Program-made: the position numbers and the translations under genes | Shown here: positions 36,146 to 45,808 of the stretch, piece after piece | Position numbering within the stretch: position 1 is the stretch's first letter | Layout of the letters: each line of letters opens with the position of its first letter | Notes under the pieces: model-generated | Database searches by the model: none | The model's input: the letters and a program-made list of their open reading frames with translations, nothing else | Told to the model about the DNA's origin: nothing | Assembly (NCBI RefSeq): GCF_019634815.1 | Contig: NZ_JAHCAP010000011.1 | Span: forward strand, 1-64,000 | Source: Dokdonella sp. | Lineage (GTDB): Bacteria > Pseudomonadota > Gammaproteobacteria > Xanthomonadales > Rhodanobacteraceae | Length of the DNA stretch: 64,000 nucleotides | Direction of reading: 5' to 3'

Positions 36146-37312
36146 ATGAAATTTTCGCAGACGCAGGCCGTGCACGCCGGCCGCGAGGACTTCGCCGAAC
36201 TGGGGGTGCACGCGCCGCCGCTGGACTTGTCCACCACCTATCCGATCCGCGACCTCGACGCCGGCACCGCGAGTTTCGATGCACTCGTGGCCGGCGCCGC
36301 GCAGGCGGACAACCCGATCTACGCGCGGCTGTTCAATCCGACCGTGGCGCGCTTCGAGCGCGCCCTCGCGCAACTGGAAGGCAGCAGCGATGCGGTCGCA
36401 TTCGCCTCGGGCATGGCAGCAACCGCGGCCTGCCTGCTCGCCGCGCGCGGGCGTGGCTCGCATGTGCTCGCGGTACGTCCACTCTACGGTACCAACGACC
36501 ACCTGCTCGACTCGGGTCTCATGGGCGTGCCGGTGCGTTGGATCGAAGCGGCCGCGATCGCCGATGAAGTGCGCAGCGACACCGCGCTGGTGTTCATCGA
36601 GACGCCGTCCAACCCGACGCTCGATCTGGTCGACATCGCCGCCGTGGTCAAGACCGCGGGCAAGGTCCCGGTGCTGGTCGACTCGACCTTCGCCACGCCG
36701 GTGTTGCAGCAACCGCTGCGGCAGGGCGCGCGACTGGTCATGCACAGCGCGACCAAGTTCCTCGGCGGCCATGGCGACGTGATCGCGGGCGTGATCGCCT
36801 GCGATCACGAATGGGGCACGGCGCTGCGGCAGGTGCGCGCGGTCACCGGCGGCCTGCTGCACCCCCTGGCCGCATACCTGCTGCATCGCAGCCTGCCGAC
36901 GCTCGCATTGCGCGTGGAGCGCGCGCAGGCCAACGCGATCACGCTCGCGCAGCGCCTGTCCACGCATGCAGCCGTGGCCAAGACGTTTTTCCCCGCACTC
37001 GGCACGGTCGCCAACGCGCATCTGCTCGGCACGCAGATGACGGGCCCGGGCACGATGATCAGCTTCGATCTCGAGGGCGGTCACGCCGCCGCGGCGCAGC
37101 TCATGCGCAAGGTCAAGGTGGCAACACCCGCGGTGAGTCTGGGTTCGGTCGATACCCTGATCCAGCATCCGGCCGGCCTCACCCATCGCGTGCTCGACGA
37201 GGCCACGCGCGAGCGTTACGCGATCACGCCCGGCCTGGTGCGGCTGTCGGTGGGCATCGAGGATGTCGAAGATCTGTGGGCCGATCTGCAGCAGGCCTTG
37301 CCGCCGCGCTGA
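36146..37312 (+). CDS. Cys/Met-metabolism PLP enzyme, methionine gamma-lyase-like
   Basis: A 388-residue PLP-dependent enzyme of the Cys/Met metabolism family. It has TQAVHAGRE at the start, [20 protein letters not shown], the Tyr/Gly PLP contacts [25 protein letters not shown] with the PLP Asp region, and the Schiff-base lysine in [13 protein letters not shown]. Candidates are methionine gamma-lyase, cystathionine gamma-lyase or gamma-synthase. The divergent Lrp/AsnC regulator favours catabolic methionine gamma-lyase (methanethiol, ammonia and 2-oxobutyrate as products), but the discriminating active-site Cys is not obvious, so the exact reaction is open. Confidence 0.83.
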   Translation: MKFSQTQAVHAGREDFAELGVHAPPLDLSTTYPIRDLDAGTASFDALVAGAAQADNPIYARLFNPTVARFERALAQLEGSSDAVAFASGMAATAACLLAARGRGSHVLAVRPLYGTNDHLLDSGLMGVPVRWIEAAAIADEVRSDTALVFIETPSNPTLDLVDIAAVVKTAGKVPVLVDSTFATPVLQQPLRQGARLVMHSATKFLGGHGDVIAGVIACDHEWGTALRQVRAVTGGLLHPLAAYLLHRSLPTLALRVERAQANAITLAQRLSTHAAVAKTFFPALGTVANAHLLGTQMTGPGTMISFDLEGGHAAAAQLMRKVKVATPAVSLGSVDTLIQHPAGLTHRVLDEATRERYAITPGLVRLSVGIEDVEDLWADLQQALPPR

Positions 37313-37348
37313 TTCGGCATTGCGGCAAGCAGCGGGCGTGGCGCGTAC

Positions 37349-38038
37349 TCACCACGCAATGGCCTCGCCCAGGCGGGTGAGAAACTGCCCGCTGTCGCTC
37401 ACGCCGAGTCGATCAATCAGCGCGAGCAGATCATGCACCGACTGTTCGGCGCTGAGCGTGGCCTCGGCGCCGCCCATCGCGGTGCGCACCCAACCCGGCG
37501 ACACCGCGACCACGCAGATGCCGCGTTCACGCAGCGCGGCGGCAAGCTGACGCGTGGCCATGTTGAGCGCAGCCTTGCTGATCGCGTAACTGGGTGTGCG
37601 CATGTCCTGCACTCCTGCGATCGAACCCAGCCCGCTCGACAGGTTCACCACTTTGGCTCCATCGGCAAGCAGCGGCGCCAGCGCCTGCGTGAGCAGGAAC
37701 GGGCCGCTCGCATTGGTGGCCAGCGTTGCAGCAAGCACCGCCGGATCGATCGCGCCGAAACGCTCGCCCGCGGGCAACATGCCGGCGTTGTTGAGCAGCA
37801 GATCGATGCGCTCGCCGCGCTGCACGAGGCTGCGCGCGAACTGCGCGATCGAAGCCGCATCGGCCTGGTCGAGCGCGAGCACCTGCAGCTGATCGCTGCG
37901 TGTCGCCGCGAGCGAGGCGAGCGCAGTTGCAGCTGCCGGATCGCGACAGGCCGCGATCACCGCATCACCGCGCGCGAGCAGTTGGCGCACGAATTCCAGC
38001 CCCAGACCACGATTGGCGCCACTGACCAGCACACGCAT
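37349..38038 (-). CDS. Short-chain dehydrogenase/reductase
   Basis: A 229-residue classical-type SDR. The NAD(P) motif is VSGANRGLGLEFV (TGxxxGxG variant), the NNAG motif LLLNNAGML is present, and the catalytic set is Ser in NLSSGLGS and YAISKAALN (YxxxK). It ends close to the converging methionine-lyase-like gene (36 bases) and diverges from the SMUG1 gene. It looks most like carbonyl-reductase/C-factor type SDRs; the substrate is unknown. Confidence 0.85.
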   Translation of the reverse strand: MRVLVSGANRGLGLEFVRQLLARGDAVIAACRDPAAATALASLAATRSDQLQVLALDQADAASIAQFARSLVQRGERIDLLLNNAGMLPAGERFGAIDPAVLAATLATNASGPFLLTQALAPLLADGAKVVNLSSGLGSIAGVQDMRTPSYAISKAALNMATRQLAAALRERGICVVAVSPGWVRTAMGGAEATLSAEQSVHDLLALIDRLGVSDSGQFLTRLGEAIAW

Positions 38039-38198
38039 CGAACACGCTCCGCAACTCGCCGATGACACGCCGATACCGAACCCGCTCGATCGCATGGGCA
38101 TCGGTCTCAAGTTGCCACGCTATCATGCGGGCGATGTTTCACGACGCAGCCACGCACACGACGCGACGCACAGCGCAGTCCGAGAGCGGACCTTCGAC

Positions 38199-38933
38199 AT
38201 GACGGCAGCAACACATCCCGTCTCGCCACTGGTGCCCATCGCGCGCGATTTTTCCCGCGCGGTCGGCGCACTGCACTGGCGCACGCCCAGCCATGTCTAC
38301 AACCCACTCGACTACGCCTGGCACGGTCATCGCCAGTATCTGCAGCGTTACGGCCACACCCGCGGTCGCGTGCTTCTGCTCGGCATGAACCCCGGCCCGT
38401 GGGGCATGACGCAGACCGGCGTGCCGTTCGGCAGCATCGCGATGGTGCGAGACTGGTTCGGCATCGTCACGCGCCTGTCGCCTACCTTGCCCGCACAACA
38501 TCCGAAGTATCCGATTCTCGGCATGGCCTGCCACCGCGACGAGGGCAGCGGACGACGGCTGTGGGGCTGGGCGCGCGAGCGTGTGGGTGAGCCCGCGGCC
38601 TTTTTCGAACGCTTCTTCGTCTGGAACTATTGTCCGTTGCTGTTCCTCAAGCACGACCGCAACCTGATTCCCGCGCACTTGTCCGCGGCGGAGACGCGTG
38701 CGCTCGATGCGATCTGCGACCACGCGCTTGAACGCGCGATCAGCGCTCTGCAGCCGAGCGCGATCGTCGGCGTCGGCCGCTATGCCCAGCAGCGCGCGCA
38801 ACGACTCGTCGGCGATGGTTTGCCGATCGCCTATCTGCCGCACCCCAGTCCTGCGAGTCCCGCGGCCAACCGCGAATGGCCACAACTCGCCGAGCATGCA
38901 CTTGCACAGTGGCTGCCGCGCGCGCGGCGTTGA
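38199..38933 (+). CDS. SMUG1-type uracil-DNA glycosylase
   Basis: A 244-residue protein of the SMUG1 family (single-strand-selective monofunctional uracil glycosylase), unusual among bacteria. The active-site strands are visible: LLLGMNPGPWGMTQTGVPFG (about 62-81, with the conserved Asn of the GMNPGP motif) and LPHPSPASPAANREW (His-Pro-Ser loop) near the C-terminus; VWNYCPLLF matches the family. Likely role is excision of uracil and oxidised pyrimidines. The ATG at 38199 is chosen because similarity begins soon after. Confidence 0.87.
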   Translation: MTAATHPVSPLVPIARDFSRAVGALHWRTPSHVYNPLDYAWHGHRQYLQRYGHTRGRVLLLGMNPGPWGMTQTGVPFGSIAMVRDWFGIVTRLSPTLPAQHPKYPILGMACHRDEGSGRRLWGWARERVGEPAAFFERFFVWNYCPLLFLKHDRNLIPAHLSAAETRALDAICDHALERAISALQPSAIVGVGRYAQQRAQRLVGDGLPIAYLPHPSPASPAANREWPQLAEHALAQWLPRARR

Positions 38934-39025
38934 TCTGGATCAAGACGCCGGCATCGACGCGGCGCACACTGAAGTCTTGCCGACACGCTTTGCAACGCCG
39001 CGCCGTTGCCCCTGGAGTGCATGTG

Positions 39026-40279
39026 ATGAATGAAAACGTCGTGATCATCGGCGCCGGCCCGGCCGGTCTGTGCCTGTCGCTGGCGCTGGCCGCACGCGGC
39101 ATCGAAGTGGACATCGTCGAACGCCAGGAAGCAGAAGCGCTGACGGCGCCGGCCTACGATGGCCGCGAGATCGCGCTCACCAACGCAACGATGCGCGTGT
39201 TGCGGGAACTCGGCGTGTGGGAGCGACTGCCTGCCGATGGCATTGCACCGATCCGGCAGGCGCGCGTGATGGATGGCGCCAATCCCGGCTTCGAGGTCGA
39301 TGCCGGCGCGTTCGGTCATGACCGCATCGGCGTGCTCGTCGCCAACCATCACATCCGCAGCGCGGCATGGCAGGCAGTCTGCGGGCAGCCGCGCATCCGC
39401 GTGCACTGCGGTGTTGCGGTCGAGTCGGTGAGCACCGATGTGACGCAGGCGCGCATTCTCTTCGCCGATCGCCGCTTGCTCAATGCCGCCCTGCTGATTG
39501 CCGCCGACAGCCGCTTCTCGCAAACCCGACGCAGCATGGGCATCCCCGTGCACATGCACGACTTCGGCAAGACCATGGTGCTTGCGCGCATGCGCCACGC
39601 CGTCGCCAACGACGGCACTGCCTGGGAATGGTTCGGCCAGGGTCACACGCGCGCACTGCTGCCGCTGGGCGAGCACCTGTCCTCGACCGTGCTCACCGTG
39701 CCCGGCCATGTCGCGCAGGCCTTGATGGCACTGTCCGATGCCGAGTTCGCCAAGGCGATCGCCGCGCATTACGAGGGTCGGCTGGGCGAGATGGAGCTGG
39801 CCAGCACGCGCCACGCCTATCCGCTGGTGGCGACCTGGGCGCGGCGATTCGTTGCGCCGCGTTTCGCGCTGGCCGGTGATGCCGCAGTCGGCATGCATCC
39901 GGTGACCGCGCATGGTTTCAATCTCGGCGTCGCCAGCGTGGAACTGCTCGCCCGCGCCGCGGGTGAGGGCCTGCAGCGCTACCGCGATCCCGGTCATCCG
40001 CAATGGCTCGCCCGCTACCAGCGACAGCACCGCGCCGGCAGCGCCGTGATGTTCGCTGGCACCCAGGCGGTCGCCGGCCTGTTCACCGACGAGCGCGCAT
40101 TCGCGCAACCTCTGCGCAAGCTGGCGATCGGCGCCGTGCGTGCGTTGCCGATGTTGCGTCGCGCCTTGGTCGCGGGTCTGCTCGACGAGTCACCACGCCC
40201 GCCTTCGCTCGTGCACCAGCTCGGCCGCACCTTCGAGATACTGCGCCCGCGAATCCCGCGCAGCCAAGCCAGCGCCTGA
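39026..40279 (+). CDS. FAD-dependent ubiquinone-biosynthesis hydroxylase, UbiM-like
   Basis: A 417-residue class A flavin monooxygenase of the UbiH/UbiF/VisC/UbiM group. The N-terminal dinucleotide motif is VIIGAGPAGLCLSLALAARG; DGREIALTNATMRVL is the UbiH-family substrate region; FALAGDAAVGMHPVTAHGFN is the FAD GD motif. The HPVTAHGFNLG form, instead of HPxAGQGxNLG of UbiH/UbiF, is as I recall typical of UbiM, which performs hydroxylations at several ring positions. The exact position is therefore inferred. It is not clustered with other ubi genes here. Confidence 0.78.
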   Translation: MNENVVIIGAGPAGLCLSLALAARGIEVDIVERQEAEALTAPAYDGREIALTNATMRVLRELGVWERLPADGIAPIRQARVMDGANPGFEVDAGAFGHDRIGVLVANHHIRSAAWQAVCGQPRIRVHCGVAVESVSTDVTQARILFADRRLLNAALLIAADSRFSQTRRSMGIPVHMHDFGKTMVLARMRHAVANDGTAWEWFGQGHTRALLPLGEHLSSTVLTVPGHVAQALMALSDAEFAKAIAAHYEGRLGEMELASTRHAYPLVATWARRFVAPRFALAGDAAVGMHPVTAHGFNLGVASVELLARAAGEGLQRYRDPGHPQWLARYQRQHRAGSAVMFAGTQAVAGLFTDERAFAQPLRKLAIGAVRALPMLRRALVAGLLDESPRPPSLVHQLGRTFEILRPRIPRSQASA

Positions 40280-40445
40280 AAGCAGCTTCCGCGCGTGATG
40301 CCTTGAGCGGGCGAGCGTTGCCGGCTGCACGCGACCCTTCAATGATCCGGCGCGAACATGGTTCATGCGCGGACTCCTTTCGGACTTTTCATCGGGTTTG
40401 GGTTACAAAGGTGCCTGCCTCGGTTCTCGCAGCTTCCAACAGCAC

Positions 40446-42929
40446 ATGCATTACCGATTCGAATGCTTCGAGCTTCACCCGACCGCGCGCCTGCTGCGTC
40501 ATGACCAGCTTGAACTGGAGGTACCGCGCAAGGTCTTCGACTGTCTTGCCTATCTGATCGAACATCGCGAGCGCGCAATTGCGCGCGACGAACTGATCGA
40601 TGCGGTATGGAAGCGCAGCAATGTTTCCGACAACCAGTTGGCGCACGCGATCGCTGCCGCGCGGCGGCTGCTCGGGGATGATGGCGAGGGCCAACGCCTC
40701 ATCCGCACCGTGCCGGGATTCGGTTATCACTGGGTCGGCAATGTCGACACCGTCGCAGCCGCGGATATCGTTGCGTCGCCCACGCCACTGGATTCCGACC
40801 CAGTCGACGCAATTCAAACCGCGCCGGCCAAGGCCACGGCCGCGCCGCTGGCGAATCCGGCCGACCTGCCGGCGCAGGCTCGCCGACCGACTGCGGCAAC
40901 CGCTACAGCCAAGGCGAATCGTCTGCGACCGTGGCTGCTGACCAGCGTGCTGCTTGCGTGCGCCGCGGTGGCGGTTTGGTGGTCGACGCGCGCCGATCAG
41001 CAGGCAGCGCCGACCGCACCGAGCGCTGCATCGATACCCTCCCAAACCTGGGTGCTGCCCGGCGCACTGCCCGATGCCGCGGAAAGCTGGGCCAGAATCG
41101 GTCTGATGGCCCTGATCGCCGAGGGTTTGAATCGGCAGGGCGCGGCCGTGATTCCGATCGAGAAGGCGCTCACGCGCGTCGGCGATGTCGCCGCCGATGT
41201 CGATCTCGCGGAGCTTGCACGCGAACTCGATGCGGCGCTGGTGGTGGCTCCGCGCGCCTATCAGGTCAAGCAGACCTGGGTGGTTGCCCTGGCAGCCTAC
41301 GGAAAGGACAGCGGCAAGATACGCGTGGATGCCAGCGCAGGGGATCTGCTTGCCGCCGGCCGTCTCGCAGTGCAGCGCCTCAATCAGCGTCTGCGTCACT
41401 CGGGGCCGGGCCTGGATGGATCCATCGACGAGACGTTCGAACTGATCAGCCAGGCGATCCGCGCGCGCGATTACGAAGGCGCGCTGCTGCAACTCTCGCG
41501 CCTGTCCGACGCGGATCGCCATCGACCGGAAGCCGGACTGCTCGAGGTCGATCTGGAACTGGAGCGGGGGCAAAACAGCGCCGCCAGGGAAAAGGCGGAA
41601 CTCTGGTTGCAGCGTTTGAACGCGTCGACGCAACCGGTTGCCTATGCACGCGTGCTGCTGCGCAAGGCCACTGCAATGCGCCAGCTCGGTGAAGCCGATT
41701 GGCCCGGGCTGGTCGATCAGGCGATCGCGCTGCTGCAAGGCGCCAACTCGCCGCGTGATCTCGCCACCGCCATGCAGCTGCGCGGGATCGCCGCCTATTT
41801 CGCCGACAAGAAGGCCGACGCCATGCGCGATCTCGTGCGCGCGCGAGAGATGTTCGATGAACAGGGCGATGAGTTCAGGGCCGCCAAGGTGACCGGCACG
41901 ATGGGGGCGCTGGCGGTACGCGACGGCCGACTCGGCGAAGCTTCGCTGCAGCTTGCACAGAGCGCCAAGGTCCTCGAAGCCTACGGCGCGATCGACAGCT
42001 TGCGCTCCAATATCGAGTGGACGGCCTACCAGCAGGTTTTGCTGTTGCGCTGGGCCGATGTACTGCGCACGACCGACCGGTTGCGCGATTTGCTGCAGAA
42101 GGCCGGCAAGACCAGCAGTTACGAGCAGTCTTCGTATCTGCGCATTCGCACCTTTGCGTTGATGCACCTGGGGCGCCTCAACGAAGCGCAGACCCTGCTC
42201 GACGAGCAGGAGCGCGCCGTAAAGCGCGATATCCAGGAGAACGACTTGCGCGATCGCGGCGTCGACGAACTTGCCGACATCGCAGGCCAACGCGCCTGGC
42301 TGCAGCTGATCCAGCATCACTGGGAGCGCTCCGCCGCCACGGCGGCGGCTGGCTTTTCGATGCTGCAGGGCGTTGCCACGAACAGCGTTCGCAGCGTCAA
42401 CATGCAAAACCTGCTGTCGATCGTCGTGCGTGCCCAGGCCGGCGCCGAACCGTGGAGTGAATCCACGCCCATGCCGGTGCTTGACGCCCGTCAGATCGAA
42501 ATCCTCAAGAACGCCACCAACATCGACGGTCGCGTTGCCTATGCGTACTGGAATGCACGCCACGGCAACCTCGAAGGCGCGGAGGCCGACTACCGCGCCG
42601 CGTTCGCCCTGGCAAACGCCACACCGCAGAACGTGACCTACATGATGGTCGTGGTCGAGCCTTACACCGAGTTCCTGCTGGCCCGAAAGCGCGTCCGCGA
42701 CGCCTCGCAACTGCTGAATCAGCTGTTGGTCAACTCGCCCGATCTGCCCGAGCAGAGTTACGAGGTTGCGCTGCTGCAGCTGCGTGTGCGCATGGCCGAA
42801 GGTAATTCAAGCGGCGCGAAAGTCGCAGCACGCCGGGTTCTCGCCCTCGCCGGAGAGCGCCCGCTGCCGGTGGATTTGCTGCCCACGCTCGAGGCTGCGC
42901 GCAACGCCGATCCCTCACCGCGGCACTGA
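40446..42929 (+). CDS. Membrane-bound wHTH transcriptional regulator with TPR sensor
   Basis: An 827-residue CadC/ToxR-like one-component regulator. Residues 1-100 form an OmpR/PhoB winged helix (YRFECFELHPTARLLRHDQ, RDELIDAVW, VSDNQLAHAIAAARRLLG, IRTVPGFGYHWVG). An Ala/Pro-rich linker leads to a membrane helix (about 160-178, LRPWLLTSVLLACAAVAVWW). The large periplasmic part (about 190-827) has TolB-N-like and TPR-like helical repeats. It likely senses an envelope signal and binds DNA from the membrane. No neighbour is an evident target. The ATG at 40446 begins the wHTH. Confidence 0.84.
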   Translation: MHYRFECFELHPTARLLRHDQLELEVPRKVFDCLAYLIEHRERAIARDELIDAVWKRSNVSDNQLAHAIAAARRLLGDDGEGQRLIRTVPGFGYHWVGNVDTVAAADIVASPTPLDSDPVDAIQTAPAKATAAPLANPADLPAQARRPTAATATAKANRLRPWLLTSVLLACAAVAVWWSTRADQQAAPTAPSAASIPSQTWVLPGALPDAAESWARIGLMALIAEGLNRQGAAVIPIEKALTRVGDVAADVDLAELARELDAALVVAPRAYQVKQTWVVALAAYGKDSGKIRVDASAGDLLAAGRLAVQRLNQRLRHSGPGLDGSIDETFELISQAIRARDYEGALLQLSRLSDADRHRPEAGLLEVDLELERGQNSAAREKAELWLQRLNASTQPVAYARVLLRKATAMRQLGEADWPGLVDQAIALLQGANSPRDLATAMQLRGIAAYFADKKADAMRDLVRAREMFDEQGDEFRAAKVTGTMGALAVRDGRLGEASLQLAQSAKVLEAYGAIDSLRSNIEWTAYQQVLLLRWADVLRTTDRLRDLLQKAGKTSSYEQSSYLRIRTFALMHLGRLNEAQTLLDEQERAVKRDIQENDLRDRGVDELADIAGQRAWLQLIQHHWERSAATAAAGFSMLQGVATNSVRSVNMQNLLSIVVRAQAGAEPWSESTPMPVLDARQIEILKNATNIDGRVAYAYWNARHGNLEGAEADYRAAFALANATPQNVTYMMVVVEPYTEFLLARKRVRDASQLLNQLLVNSPDLPEQSYEVALLQLRVRMAEGNSSGAKVAARRVLALAGERPLPVDLLPTLEAARNADPSPRH

Positions 42930-43317
42930 GCAGGCGGATTGCGCGAGCCGATGGCGCCGTGTGCGAAGCGCGCCCGATGCCGACGCGGCAGTCCGCAGCT
43001 GAAGGAATGTCGGGAAGGCGCGCTGTGCACCTTCCCGACAGCCGAGGATGAGTCATTCATCCACCTTCCTCCGCAGCAGCATGGCATTGGCAGACCCGCG
43101 GGGAGACCTGTCTGCCACGCCGACATCCGCAGGGCGCCGGGCCGCTTGCGAAGCTGGCCCGACGCCCGCGAAAGCGCGCGGCTCCCGCGCAGGCCTCCCG
43201 GTTCAGCGGTTGCCATTCTCCCGGGTTCGCCGAAGCCAGGCCGGCCACATTCCTATCCGTGCAAGCCAGTCTCCCTGCTCAGTTCAAGCGCATGGGAGAC
43301 TCGCCGAATGTCGCGCC
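42930..43317. other. Intergenic stretch between convergent genes
   Basis: About 390 bases without a gene I can support. Apart from the terminator-like hairpin near its left end, I see no repeat, RNA or operator. Confidence 0.5.
43008..43040. terminator. Terminator-like hairpin
   Basis: A perfect 11-base stem (TGTCGGGAAGG / CCTTCCCGACA) closes an 11-base loop, 79 bases after the regulator stop codon. No T tract follows, so it could act as a bidirectional or RNA-stabilising element instead. Confidence 0.55.
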
Positions 43318-45006
43318 TTACGGCCGGAAGTACGGAGACCGCTCCCACCAGGTGAACGGCACGCGATAGGCCGAAGGCGTGTTGTCAGCCGCGTGCCCGG
43401 ACAGGCCATTCCTGCCGGCCCAGTAATCGGCGATCTGGTCGCGCGCAATGGGCGCAACATCGGTATCGCCAATGGCAACCGCGTGGATGTGCGGCTCCCA
43501 ACGCGCTCTGGGTCGATACCAGGCGGCGAAGCCGACCTGGCGCAGGGCCTTGACGGTTTTCCAATAGGTTGTCGAGCTCATCCCGCTGACACTGATGTCG
43601 ACCGCGCCACCCCAGTTGTGGGTACCTGCCGACAAGGCCGCGCAGTTGGGTTCGCAATAGCCACCCTGCACCACCCGCAGCGTGCGACCCAGCAGGCGCT
43701 GCGCCGCGAGCAACATGTTGCGGGTGCGGATACTGACTCGCTTTCCATTCACGGTCGTTGTCCCGCCAAGAATGATCTTGTTGGTGACCACGAATCGATT
43801 CCGGCCCAGCGCAGCCAGGGAGCTCGGACCGGGAATGCCGTTGGCGTCCATGCCGCTGTAGCCAAGCCTGCGCTGCCACGTCGAATAGTTGTTGGTGGTT
43901 GTGTAGCCGTAGTGACCATCGGCAGCCGTGGAGATGCCGTGCGCCGTGAGCGCGGACTGGATCATCCTGACGTTCACATCCGACGCAAGTTGCGGCAGGT
44001 TGTGGCCGATTCGGGGCTCCACCTGGGCCTGAATCACCGCGCTGGTCATTGCCAGACCGGGCAGGGCCTTCGGCGCGTAGATCGGCGCCTTGCCCAGATA
44101 ATCGGCGCCATCGAGGCCTGCAAACGTCGCGCGCGTCACCTGCGGCGTGATGTCGCCCACCACGCCCTGCTTGTCGACCGCCCACAGGCGCGAATACTGC
44201 GTGCAGTTGGACTCGGTCTCGCAGAAGCCACCCAGCACCACGGCCCAGACGCGATTGGCGTCATCGTACTGAACGTCGATGACCTGCTCGTCGGCCGTGA
44301 GCTTTTCGCTCAATGCGCTTTCTGCCGCCGACACGAGGTTCGCCAGTTCGACATCGGCGCTGCCCGCTGCCTGCCAGCTCTCGCCACCGTCGTGGGTCTG
44401 CCACTGGCGGTCACCGGCGCTCAAGCGCCCGTCCTTGGCCGAGGTGAAGTTGATGACGCCCGCCGCGGGCAGCTGCGGCAACTGCTGCCAGACCGATCCG
44501 CCATTGCCGGTCCGATACAGGAACACCAGGTCCGGCCCCACGCTGGTCGGCAACTGCACCATCAACCAACCGGTCTTGGCGTCGGTGAACGACAGCGACA
44601 GCACTTGCGGCACCGACTCACCGACGGGCAGGGAAATCATCGTCGGCGACGACCAGCTTGCACCGCCATCGGCGGTGGTCTGGGTCTGCAGCACGCCGGC
44701 CTTCATCTCATCGGAGCTCACCATCACTCCGGCCTTGGCATTGACGAAATGGATCTTCTCGATGGGGCCGCGCAAGCCGACCGGGGTGATGTCGCCCCAG
44801 GAATTGCCTTGGTCGCGTGTGAGCAGCACATGGCGGCCATCGCTGGCCCAGCCCTGGCCATCCCCGATGTACTGCACTGAATCCACCGCCAAAGGCACGG
44901 AAGCGGCCTCATCGCCAAAGGCAGCCGCCTGGCCGGTGTTTGCGAACATTCCCCATGCGACCGCAATCGCAAGGGTCAGAGCCACCTTGGATTTTTCTCT
45001 CGACAT
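43318..45006 (-). CDS. Secreted BNR/Ycf48-like, PG-binding and M15-like peptidase protein
   Basis: A 562-residue exported multidomain protein. A signal peptide ends near QAAAF (about residue 27). Residues about 30-300 are BNR/Ycf48-type repeats (GWASDGRHVLLTRDQGNSWG, TTADGGASWSS, WQTHDGGESWQA), i.e. a beta-propeller. Residues about 345-405 resemble a peptidoglycan-binding helical unit (YSTWQRRLGYSGMDANGIPG). The C-terminal part has THNWGGAVDISVS and WEPHIHAV, which fit the zinc ligands HxxxxxxD and HxH of M15 D-Ala-D-Ala peptidases. It may be a wall hydrolase with a recognition propeller. An AAAGGA site supports the ATG at 45006. A propeller fused to M15 is unusual. Confidence 0.68.
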   Translation of the reverse strand: MSREKSKVALTLAIAVAWGMFANTGQAAAFGDEAASVPLAVDSVQYIGDGQGWASDGRHVLLTRDQGNSWGDITPVGLRGPIEKIHFVNAKAGVMVSSDEMKAGVLQTQTTADGGASWSSPTMISLPVGESVPQVLSLSFTDAKTGWLMVQLPTSVGPDLVFLYRTGNGGSVWQQLPQLPAAGVINFTSAKDGRLSAGDRQWQTHDGGESWQAAGSADVELANLVSAAESALSEKLTADEQVIDVQYDDANRVWAVVLGGFCETESNCTQYSRLWAVDKQGVVGDITPQVTRATFAGLDGADYLGKAPIYAPKALPGLAMTSAVIQAQVEPRIGHNLPQLASDVNVRMIQSALTAHGISTAADGHYGYTTTNNYSTWQRRLGYSGMDANGIPGPSSLAALGRNRFVVTNKIILGGTTTVNGKRVSIRTRNMLLAAQRLLGRTLRVVQGGYCEPNCAALSAGTHNWGGAVDISVSGMSSTTYWKTVKALRQVGFAAWYRPRARWEPHIHAVAIGDTDVAPIARDQIADYWAGRNGLSGHAADNTPSAYRVPFTWWERSPYFRP

Positions 45007-45475
45007 GACATGTGTTCCTTTCTCATCAACAACTTGCGAGAAGCACTCCCAGTGCCGGGCACCTTGTTCAGCGAAGCGCATCCTGCGACGCTCCCTCCCC
45101 GTTTCCGCCATTCCCCGCCGACATCGACCCCTGACCATGAGCACCATGAAGCCGGGGCAAGGGCTGGCTGCCACATCGCTCCCGACCTGCCCGACCTTCC
45201 GGCAAACAGGCGCGGGCCGTCGTGCGCGGGTCATGCACTGCGCGTCCCGATTCGATGCCCAAGTGATGAACAAGCGATGCGCCTTCGATGTGGGGCGCGG
45301 ACAGGCGCCCGCGTCCAAAGGCGCAAACTGGCGCTGCAGCGCGGCCGGCAGCTGCACCCATGTCGTGCGACACATGCGTTAGACCAGGCTCGCGAGGGCG
45401 CGGTCGGATCAGTTCACGATGGGATGACGGTGTCGCGGCGCGGTCGGCACCTGCCCCGCTTGCAGGGCCGAGTCC
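45007..45475. other. Intergenic stretch upstream of the BNR/M15-like gene
   Basis: About 470 bases with no supported gene. It must contain the promoter of the BNR/M15-like gene at its left edge. No repeat or RNA structure was recognised. Confidence 0.5.
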
Positions 45476-45730
45476 TCAGCTCTCGTCGCCAGCCGGGTCC
45501 CAGGCTTGCGCTTCCCCGAGCAGTGCGCGCAAGCCCGCCTCATCGAGCGCGGCGAGCAGGCCGATCGCTTCGGCCATGTTTTCCACCGCCAGCGGGGTGC
45601 GACGGATCGCGCCCTTGTGCAAGGGGCTGAACACGAGCATCACGCGGCCATAGGAGGCATCGAGCAGCGCGGCCTGCCAGGGCTGATCGTTGGAATCGGT
45701 GAAACTGCGCATCGCGGGCGGCCTGCTCAT
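45476..45730 (-). CDS. Small conserved hypothetical protein
   Basis: An 84-residue cytoplasmic protein, MSRPPAMRSFTDSNDQPWQA onward, with a short beta-rich centre (YGRVMLVFSPL) and an amphipathic C-terminal helix (EAIGLLAALDEAGLRALL). I recall similar short proteins in Xanthomonadaceae but no assigned function. It is followed 78 bases downstream, on the other side, by azurin on the same strand, whose stop is upstream of it, so co-transcription is possible. Confidence 0.6.
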   Translation of the reverse strand: MSRPPAMRSFTDSNDQPWQAALLDASYGRVMLVFSPLHKGAIRRTPLAVENMAEAIGLLAALDEAGLRALLGEAQAWDPAGDES

Positions 45731-45808
45731 CGTGAACAACGCATTGTCGACGATCACGCGAGCCGCGACACGACCCGCGCGATTGGCGCGGGTCGCGGCA
45801 TTGCCCGA

